Source of the DNA: Elusimicrobiota bacterium
GTDB lineage: Bacteria > Elusimicrobiota > Elusimicrobia > FEN-1173
Assembly: GCA_016721625.1 (NCBI GenBank)
Contig: JADKHR010000001.1
Span: 2,170,001-2,234,000 of the forward strand
Direction: 5' to 3'
Length of the DNA: 64,000 nt
Shown here: in pieces, positions 36,901 to 43,652 of the stretch
Numbering within the stretch: position 1 is the first letter of the stretch
Layout: each line of letters opens with the position of its first letter
The notes under the pieces: generated by a model
The model's database searches: none
Seen by the model: the letters and a program-made list of their open reading frames with translations, nothing else
What the model was told of the DNA's origin: nothing
Made by a program: the position numbers and the translations under genes

Positions 36901-38646
36901 CGGGCGTGGGATTCCGGCATTCCGGGCGATATCGAGCGGGCGAAAAAGCGCGTGGACATGTTCAACGCGGACCCGCCTCCATTGTCGGACGGGCTGGGTG
37001 GAGGGATCCGGATCATTGACCCGTTTTCAGGCGACATCCGCCGCCTGCGCCTTCGGGGCGCGGCGGGGGCTTCTTGGCACGTCCGCATCGACTGGGCGAC
37101 CGGGGAACCGCCGAAGCTCCTCCTGTCGCGGATGGATACCCTCGGCGAATTGGACCTGACCTACGCCGACGGTTTTTTCCTTCCGGTCCCCCAGGATGTC
37201 TGGATCGAGCCGGACGTGGCTTTCCATCGCAAAGGGCCGAACGAATCGGCGTTCCAATCGAAGGCCGGTCCCCCCACGAACGGCGTCGCTCCCGTGCCAG
37301 GCCGATCCGGATTCGGCGCGCCGCCGAAGGGAGAGGGTTCCCTGGACCAGGCCGCCCTTTTCCGTGAAAGAGGCGAGCTCCGCGGCATTTCCCGAGACAT
37401 CGCCGACGCCACGCGGGTCGAAATGGAACGGATCTTCGGGGACGGGAGGCTGGCGGCAATTTTGGACCGGGCGATCGACGCTTTGAACGCCAACCGCTTG
37501 GAAAGGGAGGGGCTGAGCTTGGGTTCGGACGTTGGCCCGGCCCAGCGGCGTGAGATCGGGTTTCGAGTTATGGCCCGATCCGCGTCCGTCCATGCTCTTT
37601 TCGGGACGCCGTTGGAATGGACCAACGCGGTCGCCTCCCTCCGACGCGCGACGGAAAACGGCGCCAGCTGGATGGAAGCGATGTCGTTGCGGGATTCCGA
37701 CGGACAAGTGTCGCGGCGTTTGGTGCTTCAGCGGCCGGCCGCCAGCGCGGGAGGGCCGGCCATCGGTCTGGCGCGAAGAACCCTGTCCGACCGATTGAGG
37801 GATTTATGGGCCGCGGGCTGGCTGCGGTTTCCCGCCCACAATTCGCTTCTGGCGGCTGGGTTGGTTCCTTTGTCTCCGGAGCCATTGGTCGGATGGCCCG
37901 TGGCCGTCCTTCTCCTCGCGACGGTCTTCCTCGCGCGCTTTTTGACCCGGTGGTCCGGGAAGTCCGAGGGAGCGGGCGCCGATATCGGCCCGAACGGAGA
38001 AGAGACGGTCTCCTCCGTCCCCGGGATAACCGTGGAAGGGGGCGGGGCGCTGGAACGCCTGGCCCCGCCCGTGGCCATTGCTCCCTTGGATTCATTGGCG
38101 GACCTCCGCGGTCAAGGCCGAGTCGCGGATGAAGCGGGGGATTCGTGGGCCCCCGCGTTCCTGACCGCATTGGCGCGGGCGCGCCCGGGCCTTCGCCCGC
38201 CCGCGGTCCATCGCCTGACGCTGTCCATCGGCCCGGAGGGCGCGAACCCGGCGGAAAAAGAGGCCCCGGCCGATCCGGCCATCACGCGGCTCGCCGACGC
38301 CGCGCTTTCCGGCGATGCCGGCGCGGTGGCCCGGCTCATGGGGCGCGCGTCCCAGCCGGGAGGCGGGGCGGCGGTGTTGCGCACGGGGGAGACCCTGGCT
38401 CGAGAGGGATGGAACCCGGCCGCGGCGGGGGTCTTGTCCGCGGTGTCGGACGAGGCGGAACATCCCTTCGGACAGGGGCTGGCGTGGGCGCGGACCGAGG
38501 ATCGCGCCGTCGCCTTGGCCCGGGCCGGGGGACGGAGGTCGGCCAAGATTTTTGAGGAGGCGTATAACCGCGCCCGCTCTTCGGTGTGGCGATGGCGTTT
38601 GGGGGGACCGCGTTGGCGCGCGCCCGCGCCGCCGCCCTGGACGTGA
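30937..38646 (+). CDS. Giant secreted multidomain protein with TIKI/ChaN-like N-terminal domain
   Basis: 2,569 aa in this frame, and about 2,724 aa once joined to 38586-39110. A signal peptide lies at residues 1-24 (ISAALVTATYFLAQVAGA). Residues of about 90-540 resemble the TIKI/TraB/ChaN superfamily: VVVHLQDVHGDETAQRNIAG near the start and GGFHTPGMVETL near the end. The rest is an internal duplication in the order module A, module A', helical module B, hydrophobic segment. The first set covers about residues 745-1,565 and the second about 1,615-2,340. A-type modules share WxxxGxGPLVxF, FNRRGI and xNPRTxRxLR; B-type share LERAVDSLQANQ and LDRAIDALNANR. Similar giant proteins occur in Omnitrophota and Elusimicrobiota; their role is unknown. 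It is probably envelope-located. The last 20 residues of this frame are spurious. Confidence 0.7.
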   Translation: MVPIRKISAALVTATYFLAQVAGAYTLEGNLWAQRRAARQDTRQGDPDTRAGESQISPTAIDLNRGPSPWQDFKSKTPPADLAGVVLPFGTIREVVPGRAGAPVVVHLQDVHGDETAQRNIAGLVSALAARGAVLVGVEGATGPLDLAPLRDFPDPRATALLADYFLKMGILSGPEAAGLTAEPVPALFGVEDPALYQAHLAAAQACLSRRKETRRWIAGLRSLLERVKGQVYPAPLADLDRRRMAFEDNQGTLGDYAGYLTGLAHGRMAVGENLRRFTALRARERQLDVARVEEERTRLLGELARRLDETGLRRLTRAGLDYRLGRRSFGDFHRELAELCSREGLRRADYPAVENHARYLGDVEKIQRARLFGELRELEDRVARSLAGDETMRVLWGLSRDADRLTALLENKMAPEDWADYQGRREDILALPARLQALVPGETAPVLPDLAAHETFCLRAVERNDALADRLAEQIRKAGGGTAVLVAGGFHTPGMVETLRRKGFTSVVVTPRLGDALPGNPLDVFARDPIPLERFLAGRQINLSPERVLWGGKRETERAAVTAILAAGRAPLAAAIRQAEGKPAVAGRPLGGWTVAFEPSATYDAMVRADGPKSWRVGASRAGGPSGAVRHAVSTGDRLVQSVEVEGYRLDFFSRSSGPLARPREILRAVGSKLSVALRRWASGAARAAHLAARPLPVFVGGAARWIADDSGNGPGLFWLGKVPFILQPPLHLDIIPQSPGWTSTPRSEPDIPELERDLGATPAAHRRAFVEALAPALAVNPAAPEESVVDVRRSFNEFNRGGFEFQALRGGRILFTVQGDPWIFKTSLFDGQTQRAHLDWMPGLGPLVYFENRATGKTVAFSLERFRGGPSRKTSSGRGVGDFDSLEEAVRETPRRLALAFLVEETAPGGAKDVAARVATFNAMDLRVPVPESERPGWSIFNPRTERTLRVNDLPSGANAVSVVQRDGDLAIRFRSVEGPPRVSEFSVERFRRSTARIFQVDSKPRSPDRLDPEREKMSARTALAELTGEALRASWAGEEPPTLQALREAFNRRGITLTVGEGERLSFALPRDGSPRMAVLNGLRPRGVYRTAAHWVEGRGLLILLTRIPQLGAKTGTDKGFWEGKTADFTVESPFRGSPSFGIQHSAPNPDPLGESALPATDGETDAFALGGLRRTAKDGCFSRLGRFTSKKEALWAAALEPAGLLREAYLLRGSEPGSAWDRFQERLRAFNAEDRVWWGNRTLWVEDSFSGDRRGFRFRASGIGALPVRMALRFVRGIGGRVVLNHGAAGQGIRSHYWGMVFGPRPETTEIKRGDFRAYRTFLAEGRAAVLAAATRPERPGEAAFRTVLASLLLPGASLKSPTSYFAAVLERAVDSLQANQADRERVRTARGSQERRELSQEILARLAAAQAFFSDTLEWHSTLAALEHDENGATWSLLAGSTEGAEAKLLKELVDLQRTVNTQLRGSRSVTLRPRCDLFFGRLMEIRRLGWVSPRIGRLLPWGGARVDLLSALALVALGALLLSAVGPAALIEVGGPEGVLSQAIFLFGLGITALGEVSPAESLRPRAALAARLRPLARTAVDTPVNEDIAVRVRDGELSPIPPTSSGLIKMAIGPVSVRFKAQELGDKPLSPSLDWVEGFGAVVHWTRPDGRTLSFSMARYREREANGNLYSTLVGVFDSLELARTEVRGRLELARLVEDLGALDHLSDDPAWARKVEDFNRRGIVLPVPEADRAALSGDPENGDQPRAPKFRAGWTILNPRTGRSLRLVGLPPGPCRVTAVSSRSLGLALRFQSVQRPEEAPAEFTLEAYRTSDKPMVSIERRFRTHAGNALRWHEQRDIERRLTDLLWDYVGTDPNAPEPDGLSRRRAALNRENIPLNSYEARLLEMVGSRERKQLHIIVFGLSTEPIWVPRVEWIPGRGPLVGFVAPSGEARVFGLGSLLLHRARVKKAALTFAGTFWSMAEAVERSSFKPIGLWREARRAWDSGIPGDIERAKKRVDMFNADPPPLSDGLGGGIRIIDPFSGDIRRLRLRGAAGASWHVRIDWATGEPPKLLLSRMDTLGELDLTYADGFFLPVPQDVWIEPDVAFHRKGPNESAFQSKAGPPTNGVAPVPGRSGFGAPPKGEGSLDQAALFRERGELRGISRDIADATRVEMERIFGDGRLAAILDRAIDALNANRLEREGLSLGSDVGPAQRREIGFRVMARSASVHALFGTPLEWTNAVASLRRATENGASWMEAMSLRDSDGQVSRRLVLQRPAASAGGPAIGLARRTLSDRLRDLWAAGWLRFPAHNSLLAAGLVPLSPEPLVGWPVAVLLLATVFLARFLTRWSGKSEGAGADIGPNGEETVSSVPGITVEGGGALERLAPPVAIAPLDSLADLRGQGRVADEAGDSWAPAFLTALARARPGLRPPAVHRLTLSIGPEGANPAEKEAPADPAITRLADAALSGDAGAVARLMGRASQPGGGAAVLRTGETLAREGWNPAAAGVLSAVSDEAEHPFGQGLAWARTEDRAVALARAGGRRSAKIFEEAYNRARSSVWRWRLGGPRWRAPAPPPWT

Positions 38647-39110
38647 CGCCGCTTCTGCTCAACGGAGATCCGCGCGACCGGGACGCGGTGGTCCACGCGT
38701 TGACGGGGGTCGCCCGCGCCTTGGCCGAAGGGGACGACGGCGGGAGCGGGCGATTGGGCCTGTTAGTGACCGATCCCAAAATCGTTCGGGGCCAGGCGGT
38801 GCGCGTGTTGGAACAAGCGGCCCCCGGTTGGGGCGATCGGCTCTCGTCGGGGCGGGCGCGCCTCTTCCTTTCGGGAGAGGGCGGGGAAGGCGTTTTCGCC
38901 AACGGCTACGTCTCCCTGGCGGCCCTCAAACGGGGTCTGGGCGATCCGCCCAGCCTGTCTCTTTTCGGTGTCTCCCCTGAACTCATCGACCCCGCCGACC
39001 GGCGCCGCCTCGACGCCCTCGGAGTCGCGTGGATCCCCCTGGGCCGCCCATTTTCCGAGGAGCTGGAAGCCGGCCTCGCCCGCCTCCAATTCCTCCACAT
39101 CCAAGCCTGA
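38586..39110 (+). CDS. C-terminal part of the second giant protein, displaced by a frameshift
   Basis: The frame reads FGVAMAFGGTALARARAAALD and has strong coding character, while the upstream frame turns into Arg/Pro/Trp-rich nonsense at the same point. One missing C after 38577 joins them as EEAYNRARLFGVAMAFGG. The total length then becomes a multiple of three ending at the TGA at 39110. The segment has alternating beta/alpha character with LGLLVTDPKIVRGQAVRVLE, like a Rossmann-type fold, but I do not recognise the family. An independent start at 38586 is possible but has no ribosome site. Confidence 0.6.
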   Translation: MAMAFGGTALARARAAALDVTPLLLNGDPRDRDAVVHALTGVARALAEGDDGGSGRLGLLVTDPKIVRGQAVRVLEQAAPGWGDRLSSGRARLFLSGEGGEGVFANGYVSLAALKRGLGDPPSLSLFGVSPELIDPADRRRLDALGVAWIPLGRPFSEELEAGLARLQFLHIQA

Positions 39111-39127
39111 TAAATTATTGACTTTCC

Positions 39128-39284
39128 CGTATCTCTTCAGCCGCCCGTTGCATCCGACGGAGCATGCCTTTTGGAGTGGCCCCATGGATGGGGCCACCGT
39201 TTTCCGGGGCGAGTTCTTCTAATGGAAGACCGCCCGAAAAATCGGGCAACCACAAAAATCGCTTCGGAACACTAAAGAGACACA
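39128..39284 (-). mobile_element. MITE-like palindromic element, copy 2
   Basis: The reverse complement of the element at 30681-30838 with scattered changes: the same GTGGCCCCAT/ATGGGGCCAC core (39176-39197) and the same inner ends, TTTTGGAGTGGCCC and GGGCAACCACAAAA. It begins 18 bp after the stop of the giant gene, so its hairpin may also act as a terminator. Confidence 0.7.
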
Positions 39285-39362
39285 CTTCCCCCGCGTAAGA
39301 AGCGCCCGTTCTTTGAGGTTCTGAAGATCGCGGCCCGGGCGGGCACGATGGGTTTGCCCTTT

Positions 39363-40270
39363 TTACGCGCAGGCCATTTTGTTGGCGATTTGGTCGAAGA
39401 GGTTGACGTAGATCATTTCAGGGGCCTGTTTGACGGGGAGGCCGGCGACGATGCGGTAAACGATGGCACCCGCCAGGGATCCCACCGCGAAAGCGCCGGG
39501 AGCGACTTGGGACGCCGGGCAGGGTTTGCCGTCCGCCATGATCGTCAGCGCTTTGCTCACCGCATAGAGCACCGAGGGGTCCAGTTTGTCTTTGATGCCC
39601 ATGAGGAATTCCTTAAACACGTCCAAGTAGCTCAGGTGGCTGACGGATCCCTCCGCCGGAAGGCCGAATAGCTCCCGGCAGGAGACTTCCTGATCTGGGG
39701 CGAAATAGTAAGCGATGGCTCCCCAGCCCGCGGCCAGGGCGGTGACGATGGGTTTGCCTTGCCGGCGGCTTTCGTCATGGAGGCGAACGATGGCCGGGAG
39801 GTCCAGAAAGTCCACCGTGTCGAAAACGATGTCCGCCCGGCCCACCAGCTCCGCGGTGTTTTTCTCGTCCAAATAGGCGTGGACGGCGTTGATCTCAACG
39901 TCCGGGTTGATGGCCCGAAGACGCCGGGCCAGGGCCTCCACTTTCGGTTGGTTCACGTCAACGGCCTCGTAGGTTTGGCGGTTGAGGTTGTGGGAGCCAC
40001 GGTGTCGCCGTCCACCAGGATGAACTTCTCAAACCCCAGCCGAACAGCCGATTCTGCGAAGGTGCTTCCCAGGCCGCAACCGGCCACTAAAACCCGCGTG
40101 TTCCGGATCCGGTCCTGCACGTCGGCCGTCACATAGTCTTTGTTCCGGAGAGTGAACATTTCATAGCGACGGTCGGGGTTGGAGTCGGTCGATGTCGGAG
40201 AAAAGTCCTGGGCCACATTCGAGTCGGCGAGAATGGATTCGATGGTCTGGGGTTTCGGCGTGTTTTTCAT
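39363..40270 (-). pseudogene. E1/ThiF-like adenylyltransferase, copy 1, frameshifted
   Basis: Two frames, 105 aa (39953-40270) and 197 aa (39363-39956), together match the intact copy at 42421-43359. The break is a G-run of three at 39992-39994 where the intact copy has four. The N-terminal fragment has the nucleotide-binding GCGLGSTFAE and LVDGDTV; the rest of the E1 core is in the second fragment. GGAGGAA stands before the ATG, and the first 33 residues (MKNTPKPQTIESILADSN...) are unlike copy 2. About 790 bp of the core is almost identical between the copies (roughly nine differences). Confidence 0.88.
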
Positions 40271-40359
40271 GGCGTTCCTCCTAGTTTCGGCCGGTGCTCC
40301 GGTCCGGTTTGCCTACAACACCAGTCTAGCGGGTTGAGGATACACGCCCATCAAATCTT

Positions 40360-40377
40360 GGTTACATCTGTGTTACA
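40360..40377 (+). promoter_or_regulatory. Pho-box-like direct repeat between the E1-like and FG-GAP genes
   Basis: GGTTACA (40360-40366) and TGTTACA (40371-40377) are 11 bp apart in a divergent intergenic region. The site could act on either gene. The matching position in the second module copy (about 43510-43560) has lost the repeat. Confidence 0.45.
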
Positions 40378-40408
40378 CTTTTCAGGGACGTTTGACCCTT
40401 CAAATCCC

Positions 40409-40436
40409 TTGCAATACGACTTATTTCGTCTATACT
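40409..40436 (+). promoter_or_regulatory. Promoter of FG-GAP gene 1
   Basis: TTGCAA (40409-40414), 16-bp spacer, TATACT (40431-40436), 30 bp before the start codon. The paralogous gene has the same arrangement at 43591-43618. Confidence 0.6.
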
Positions 40437-40466
40437 AAAGGTGTCGTCGAATAAAGGGGCGTTAAG

Positions 40467-42383
40467 ATGATAAACCTTCGTTGGTCGAACATTGTGGGGG
40501 GAATAGCTATTTCATTGGCTTTCCCTGTCTTGGGATCCTCCACCGTTTTATCGATTGACAACGGCGATCAGAACGCCACCATTTTCAATGACGAAACCTA
40601 TGACAACAGTGATTATAAAGGGCTGGCGGGGGATTTCGACGGGGACGGGCGACGGGATTTGGGGCTCCATACTCATTACGGAAAATTATTTCTTCTATTA
40701 AATGGGCAAGCCGGGTGGGGAAGTGCGGCTTTCCTGAAAGGTCTAATCAACACTCGTATTAGTGTCTTGGGTTTCGATTTCCTTGTGGCCGACATTAATG
40801 GCGACCATAAAGATGACTTAATTACATTGAATCGAACCTTCGTATCCAGCAACTCCGCCACCGATTGCGAAATTCAGGTGGTATGGGGTCGAAGCGTGTT
40901 TCCACCGACCATCGATGCCCCGGATCTGAGGATAGTGGGAAAGAGAACCATTTTTGGTTTTACTCCTTCCATGGCGGTCGGCGATATCAACGGCGACTCT
41001 TTTCCCGATATTGTCACCTCTTTGGAGAGTGGAACGGCCTATGTATTTTACGGGAAGGGGATTTTCCCCTCATCGTTGATCGACGTAAATGTTTCAACGC
41101 CCGACGTGACGTTTTCCTTCGTGACCTTTTCCTCACCGTACGAACCTTCACCCTGCGTCTTTTCGGCGGACATCAATGGAGATAATAAAAGCGATGTCAT
41201 CCTCTCACCGAGAACTTCCCCCGGAGGGCGAGCGAATGTGGGTGAAATTGACATAATCTGGGGCTCCGTTTCCTTGCCGAGCCAATGGAATCTCGGTACC
41301 ACGCCGCCAAATTTGAGCCTTTGGGGCGATCATACCTCCCGTTTTTATTCTTGTTCCATGGCGGGGGATTCCAATGGAGATCATCGGGCGGACCTCATCA
41401 TTGAAGAAAAAGTGCCCGGCATTATTACAACGGTCTCCGCCAGGTATTTCTTGGATGGCGCTGCGGTTGCTGGAAAAAGCGGGACGCTCGATCTGCGGCC
41501 TGGGTCTGCTAATTCGGTGGCAACATCCTTGCTTCTGCGCATGCAACCACCCGCTTACGGCGATTTTGATGGGGATCAAAGGATGGACATGGTCGGGGAT
41601 TTACAAACACCTTACATCACGACGATTGGCGGTTTTCTCACCTCTGACGCGGACTCTTTGGGCCCGCCCCTGCCAGGGACCGCAACCTTAACAGTGAATT
41701 CTCTGCTGGCCATCTCGCGAGTCATCATGCCGGGGGACATTAACGGCGATGGAATTTCTGACCTACTCCTTTACGGATATGACCCTAAATATTATGTTGG
41801 CGCCTATTCCAACACGTTCTTCGTTTTCTACGGTTATCGTCCCTTAAAAAATCCGACGATGCAATTAAACCCCCGTGACGAAGATTCCCGTCGGTTGCAC
41901 GTGACCCTCCATTCAGAGGGGGACCCGGCGGAAATGTTCTTCTCCGGCGACATCGTTGACGATAAAAATAAATGGATTCCCTTCCAGACCACCTACGACC
42001 TGGCCCTCACGCCCGATCAGGGCCCAAAAACTGTCAGCGTTAAATTTCGCAACCGTTTTCGTCGGGAAAGCGACGTCGTTCAACAATCCCTGTCTTTAAC
42101 CGTGACCGAGACCAGGTTGACTGTTATTACCAACCGCGTCGGCAACGGCAAAAAGGCCATCTTCGATTTCCGCTTCGCCGCCCCGACCCGCGTGCGGGCC
42201 CGAATTTACGACAACCAGGGGCGGGAGGTGAGGGAATTGATCAATCAAGACGTCCCCGCTGGCCTGATGACCGTGGAATGGGACGGTTCCTCCATCGGGG
42301 GCCAGAGGGTCTCCCCCGGCGTTTATATCCTTGTGGCCGAGGTGGGCGGCGAGGTCTTGCGAAAGAACCTATTGGTCCAGTAA
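40467..42383 (+). CDS. FG-GAP/VCBS repeat secreted protein with FlgD-Ig C-terminal tail, paralogue 1
   Basis: 638 aa. A signal peptide of about 24 residues is followed by at least seven FG-GAP-type units with the Ca-binding motif D-x-(D/N)-G-D: DFDGDGRRDL, DINGDHKDDL, DINGDSFPDI, DINGDNKSDV, DSNGDHRADL, DFDGDQRMDM, DINGDGISDL. Such units build an integrin-alpha-like beta propeller. The C-terminal about 80 residues (VRARIYDNQGREVREL, WDGSSIGGQRVSPGVY) match FlgD-Ig or type IX secretion sorting tails. It is probably a surface-displayed adhesin-like protein. It is divergent from the E1-like pseudogene and convergent (37-bp gap) with the intact E1-like gene. Confidence 0.85.
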   Translation: MINLRWSNIVGGIAISLAFPVLGSSTVLSIDNGDQNATIFNDETYDNSDYKGLAGDFDGDGRRDLGLHTHYGKLFLLLNGQAGWGSAAFLKGLINTRISVLGFDFLVADINGDHKDDLITLNRTFVSSNSATDCEIQVVWGRSVFPPTIDAPDLRIVGKRTIFGFTPSMAVGDINGDSFPDIVTSLESGTAYVFYGKGIFPSSLIDVNVSTPDVTFSFVTFSSPYEPSPCVFSADINGDNKSDVILSPRTSPGGRANVGEIDIIWGSVSLPSQWNLGTTPPNLSLWGDHTSRFYSCSMAGDSNGDHRADLIIEEKVPGIITTVSARYFLDGAAVAGKSGTLDLRPGSANSVATSLLLRMQPPAYGDFDGDQRMDMVGDLQTPYITTIGGFLTSDADSLGPPLPGTATLTVNSLLAISRVIMPGDINGDGISDLLLYGYDPKYYVGAYSNTFFVFYGYRPLKNPTMQLNPRDEDSRRLHVTLHSEGDPAEMFFSGDIVDDKNKWIPFQTTYDLALTPDQGPKTVSVKFRNRFRRESDVVQQSLSLTVTETRLTVITNRVGNGKKAIFDFRFAAPTRVRARIYDNQGREVRELINQDVPAGLMTVEWDGSSIGGQRVSPGVYILVAEVGGEVLRKNLLVQ

Positions 42384-42420
42384 CCCGCTCCCCCTTCGTC
42401 GTCCCGATTCTTTATGCCTT

Positions 42421-43359
42421 TTACTGTTCAAACGATTTTTGGCCGGCGATTTGGTCGAAGAGGTTGACGTAGATCATTTCAGGAGCCTGTTTGACGGGGA
42501 GGCCGGCGACGATGCGGTAAACGATGGCACCCGCCAGGGATCCCACCGCGAAAGCGCCGGGAGCGACTTGGGACGCCGGGCAGGGTTTGCCGTCCACCAT
42601 GATCGTCAGCGCTTTGCTCACCGCATAGAGCACCGAGGGGTCCAGTTTGTCTTTGATGCCCCTGAGGAATTCCTTAAACACGTCCAAGTAGCTCAGCTGG
42701 CTGACGGATCCCTCCGCCGGAAGGCCGAATAGCTCCCGGCAGGAGACTTCCTGATGGGGGGCGAAATAGTAAGCGATGGCTCCCCAGCCCGCGGCCAGGG
42801 CGGTGACGATGGGTTTGCCTTGCCGGCGGCTTTCGTCATGGAGGCGAACGATGGCCGGGAGGTCCAGAAAGTCCACCGTGTCGAAAACGATGTCCGCCCG
42901 GCCCACCAGCTCCGCGGTGTTTTTCTCGTCCAAATAGGCGTGGACGGCGTTGATCTCAACGTCCGGGTTGATGGCCCGAAGACGCCGGGCCAGGGCCTCC
43001 ACTTTCGGTTGGTTCACGTCAACGGCCTCGTAGGTTTGGCGGTTGAGGTTGTGGGGAGCCACGGTGTCGCCGTCCACCAGGATGAACTTCTCAAACCCCA
43101 GCCGAACAGCCGATTCTGCGAAGGTGCTTCCCAGGCCGCAACCGGCCACCAAAACCCGCGTGTTTCGGATCCGGTCCTGCACGTCGGCCGTCACATAGTC
43201 TTTGTTCCGGAGAGTGAACATTTCATAGCGTCGATCAGCGCTAACCGGGGTCAATGCGGGAGGAAGGCGGTGTCCCGCCATCAGTTGGATTTTTCCCCAA
43301 GGGTTCGCGCACGCCTTGAGAAATTTGCGAAAAACATCAGCCAAAACGGAGGAGCCCAT
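42421..43359 (-). CDS. E1/ThiF-like adenylyltransferase, copy 2, intact core
   Basis: 312 aa. It is a ThiF/MoeB/HesA-type Rossmann domain: GCGLGS at residues 73-78, LVDGDTV with acidic residues near 96-98, and HNLNRQ at 103-108 with the Asn and Arg that contact ATP. It also has FDTVDFLDL typical of E1 folds. These enzymes adenylate the C-terminal Gly of a ubiquitin-like protein or a peptide carboxylate; no ubiquitin-like gene, JAB protease or E2 lies beside it. The first about 43 residues differ from copy 1. The ATG equivalent to copy 1 has become AGG (about 43434), so translation must begin further in, perhaps at 43359 or at the Met of MFTLRNKDY. Confidence 0.78.
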   Translation of the reverse strand: MGSSVLADVFRKFLKACANPWGKIQLMAGHRLPPALTPVSADRRYEMFTLRNKDYVTADVQDRIRNTRVLVAGCGLGSTFAESAVRLGFEKFILVDGDTVAPHNLNRQTYEAVDVNQPKVEALARRLRAINPDVEINAVHAYLDEKNTAELVGRADIVFDTVDFLDLPAIVRLHDESRRQGKPIVTALAAGWGAIAYYFAPHQEVSCRELFGLPAEGSVSQLSYLDVFKEFLRGIKDKLDPSVLYAVSKALTIMVDGKPCPASQVAPGAFAVGSLAGAIVYRIVAGLPVKQAPEMIYVNLFDQIAGQKSFEQ

Positions 43360-43590
43360 GGGAGACCCATAGTATTTAAAAATTATCGAGCGGGCAATAA
43401 TATCTATGCTCGGCGAGGATAGAATCGATCGCCTGGCGCTTCAGTGATTTTCCTGGTGTTTCTCCTGGTTTCGGTCGATGTTTCGGTCCGGTTTGTTTAC
43501 AACGCCGGTCGAGCGGGTTGGGATACAGCCCATTGTCTTTTGGGTAGGCGCGCGTTGTACTTTTGAGGAACATATTCCCAACGAAAAACC

Positions 43591-43618
43591 TTGCAGAAAC
43601 CGGTATCGGGGATATACT
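43591..43618 (+). promoter_or_regulatory. Promoter of FG-GAP gene 2
   Basis: TTGCAG (43591-43596), 16-bp spacer, TATACT (43613-43618). It lies inside the longest open frame (from 43563), which shows that the upstream in-frame start cannot be the real one. Confidence 0.6.
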
Positions 43619-43652
43619 AAACCGAGTATATAGAATGGGGGGGGGATCTGAC

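Noticed and set aside
43563..43652. Longer N-terminus for FG-GAP paralogue 2
   Set aside because: The promoter at 43591-43618 lies inside it, and the GTG at 43653 gives the same 638-aa length as paralogue 1.
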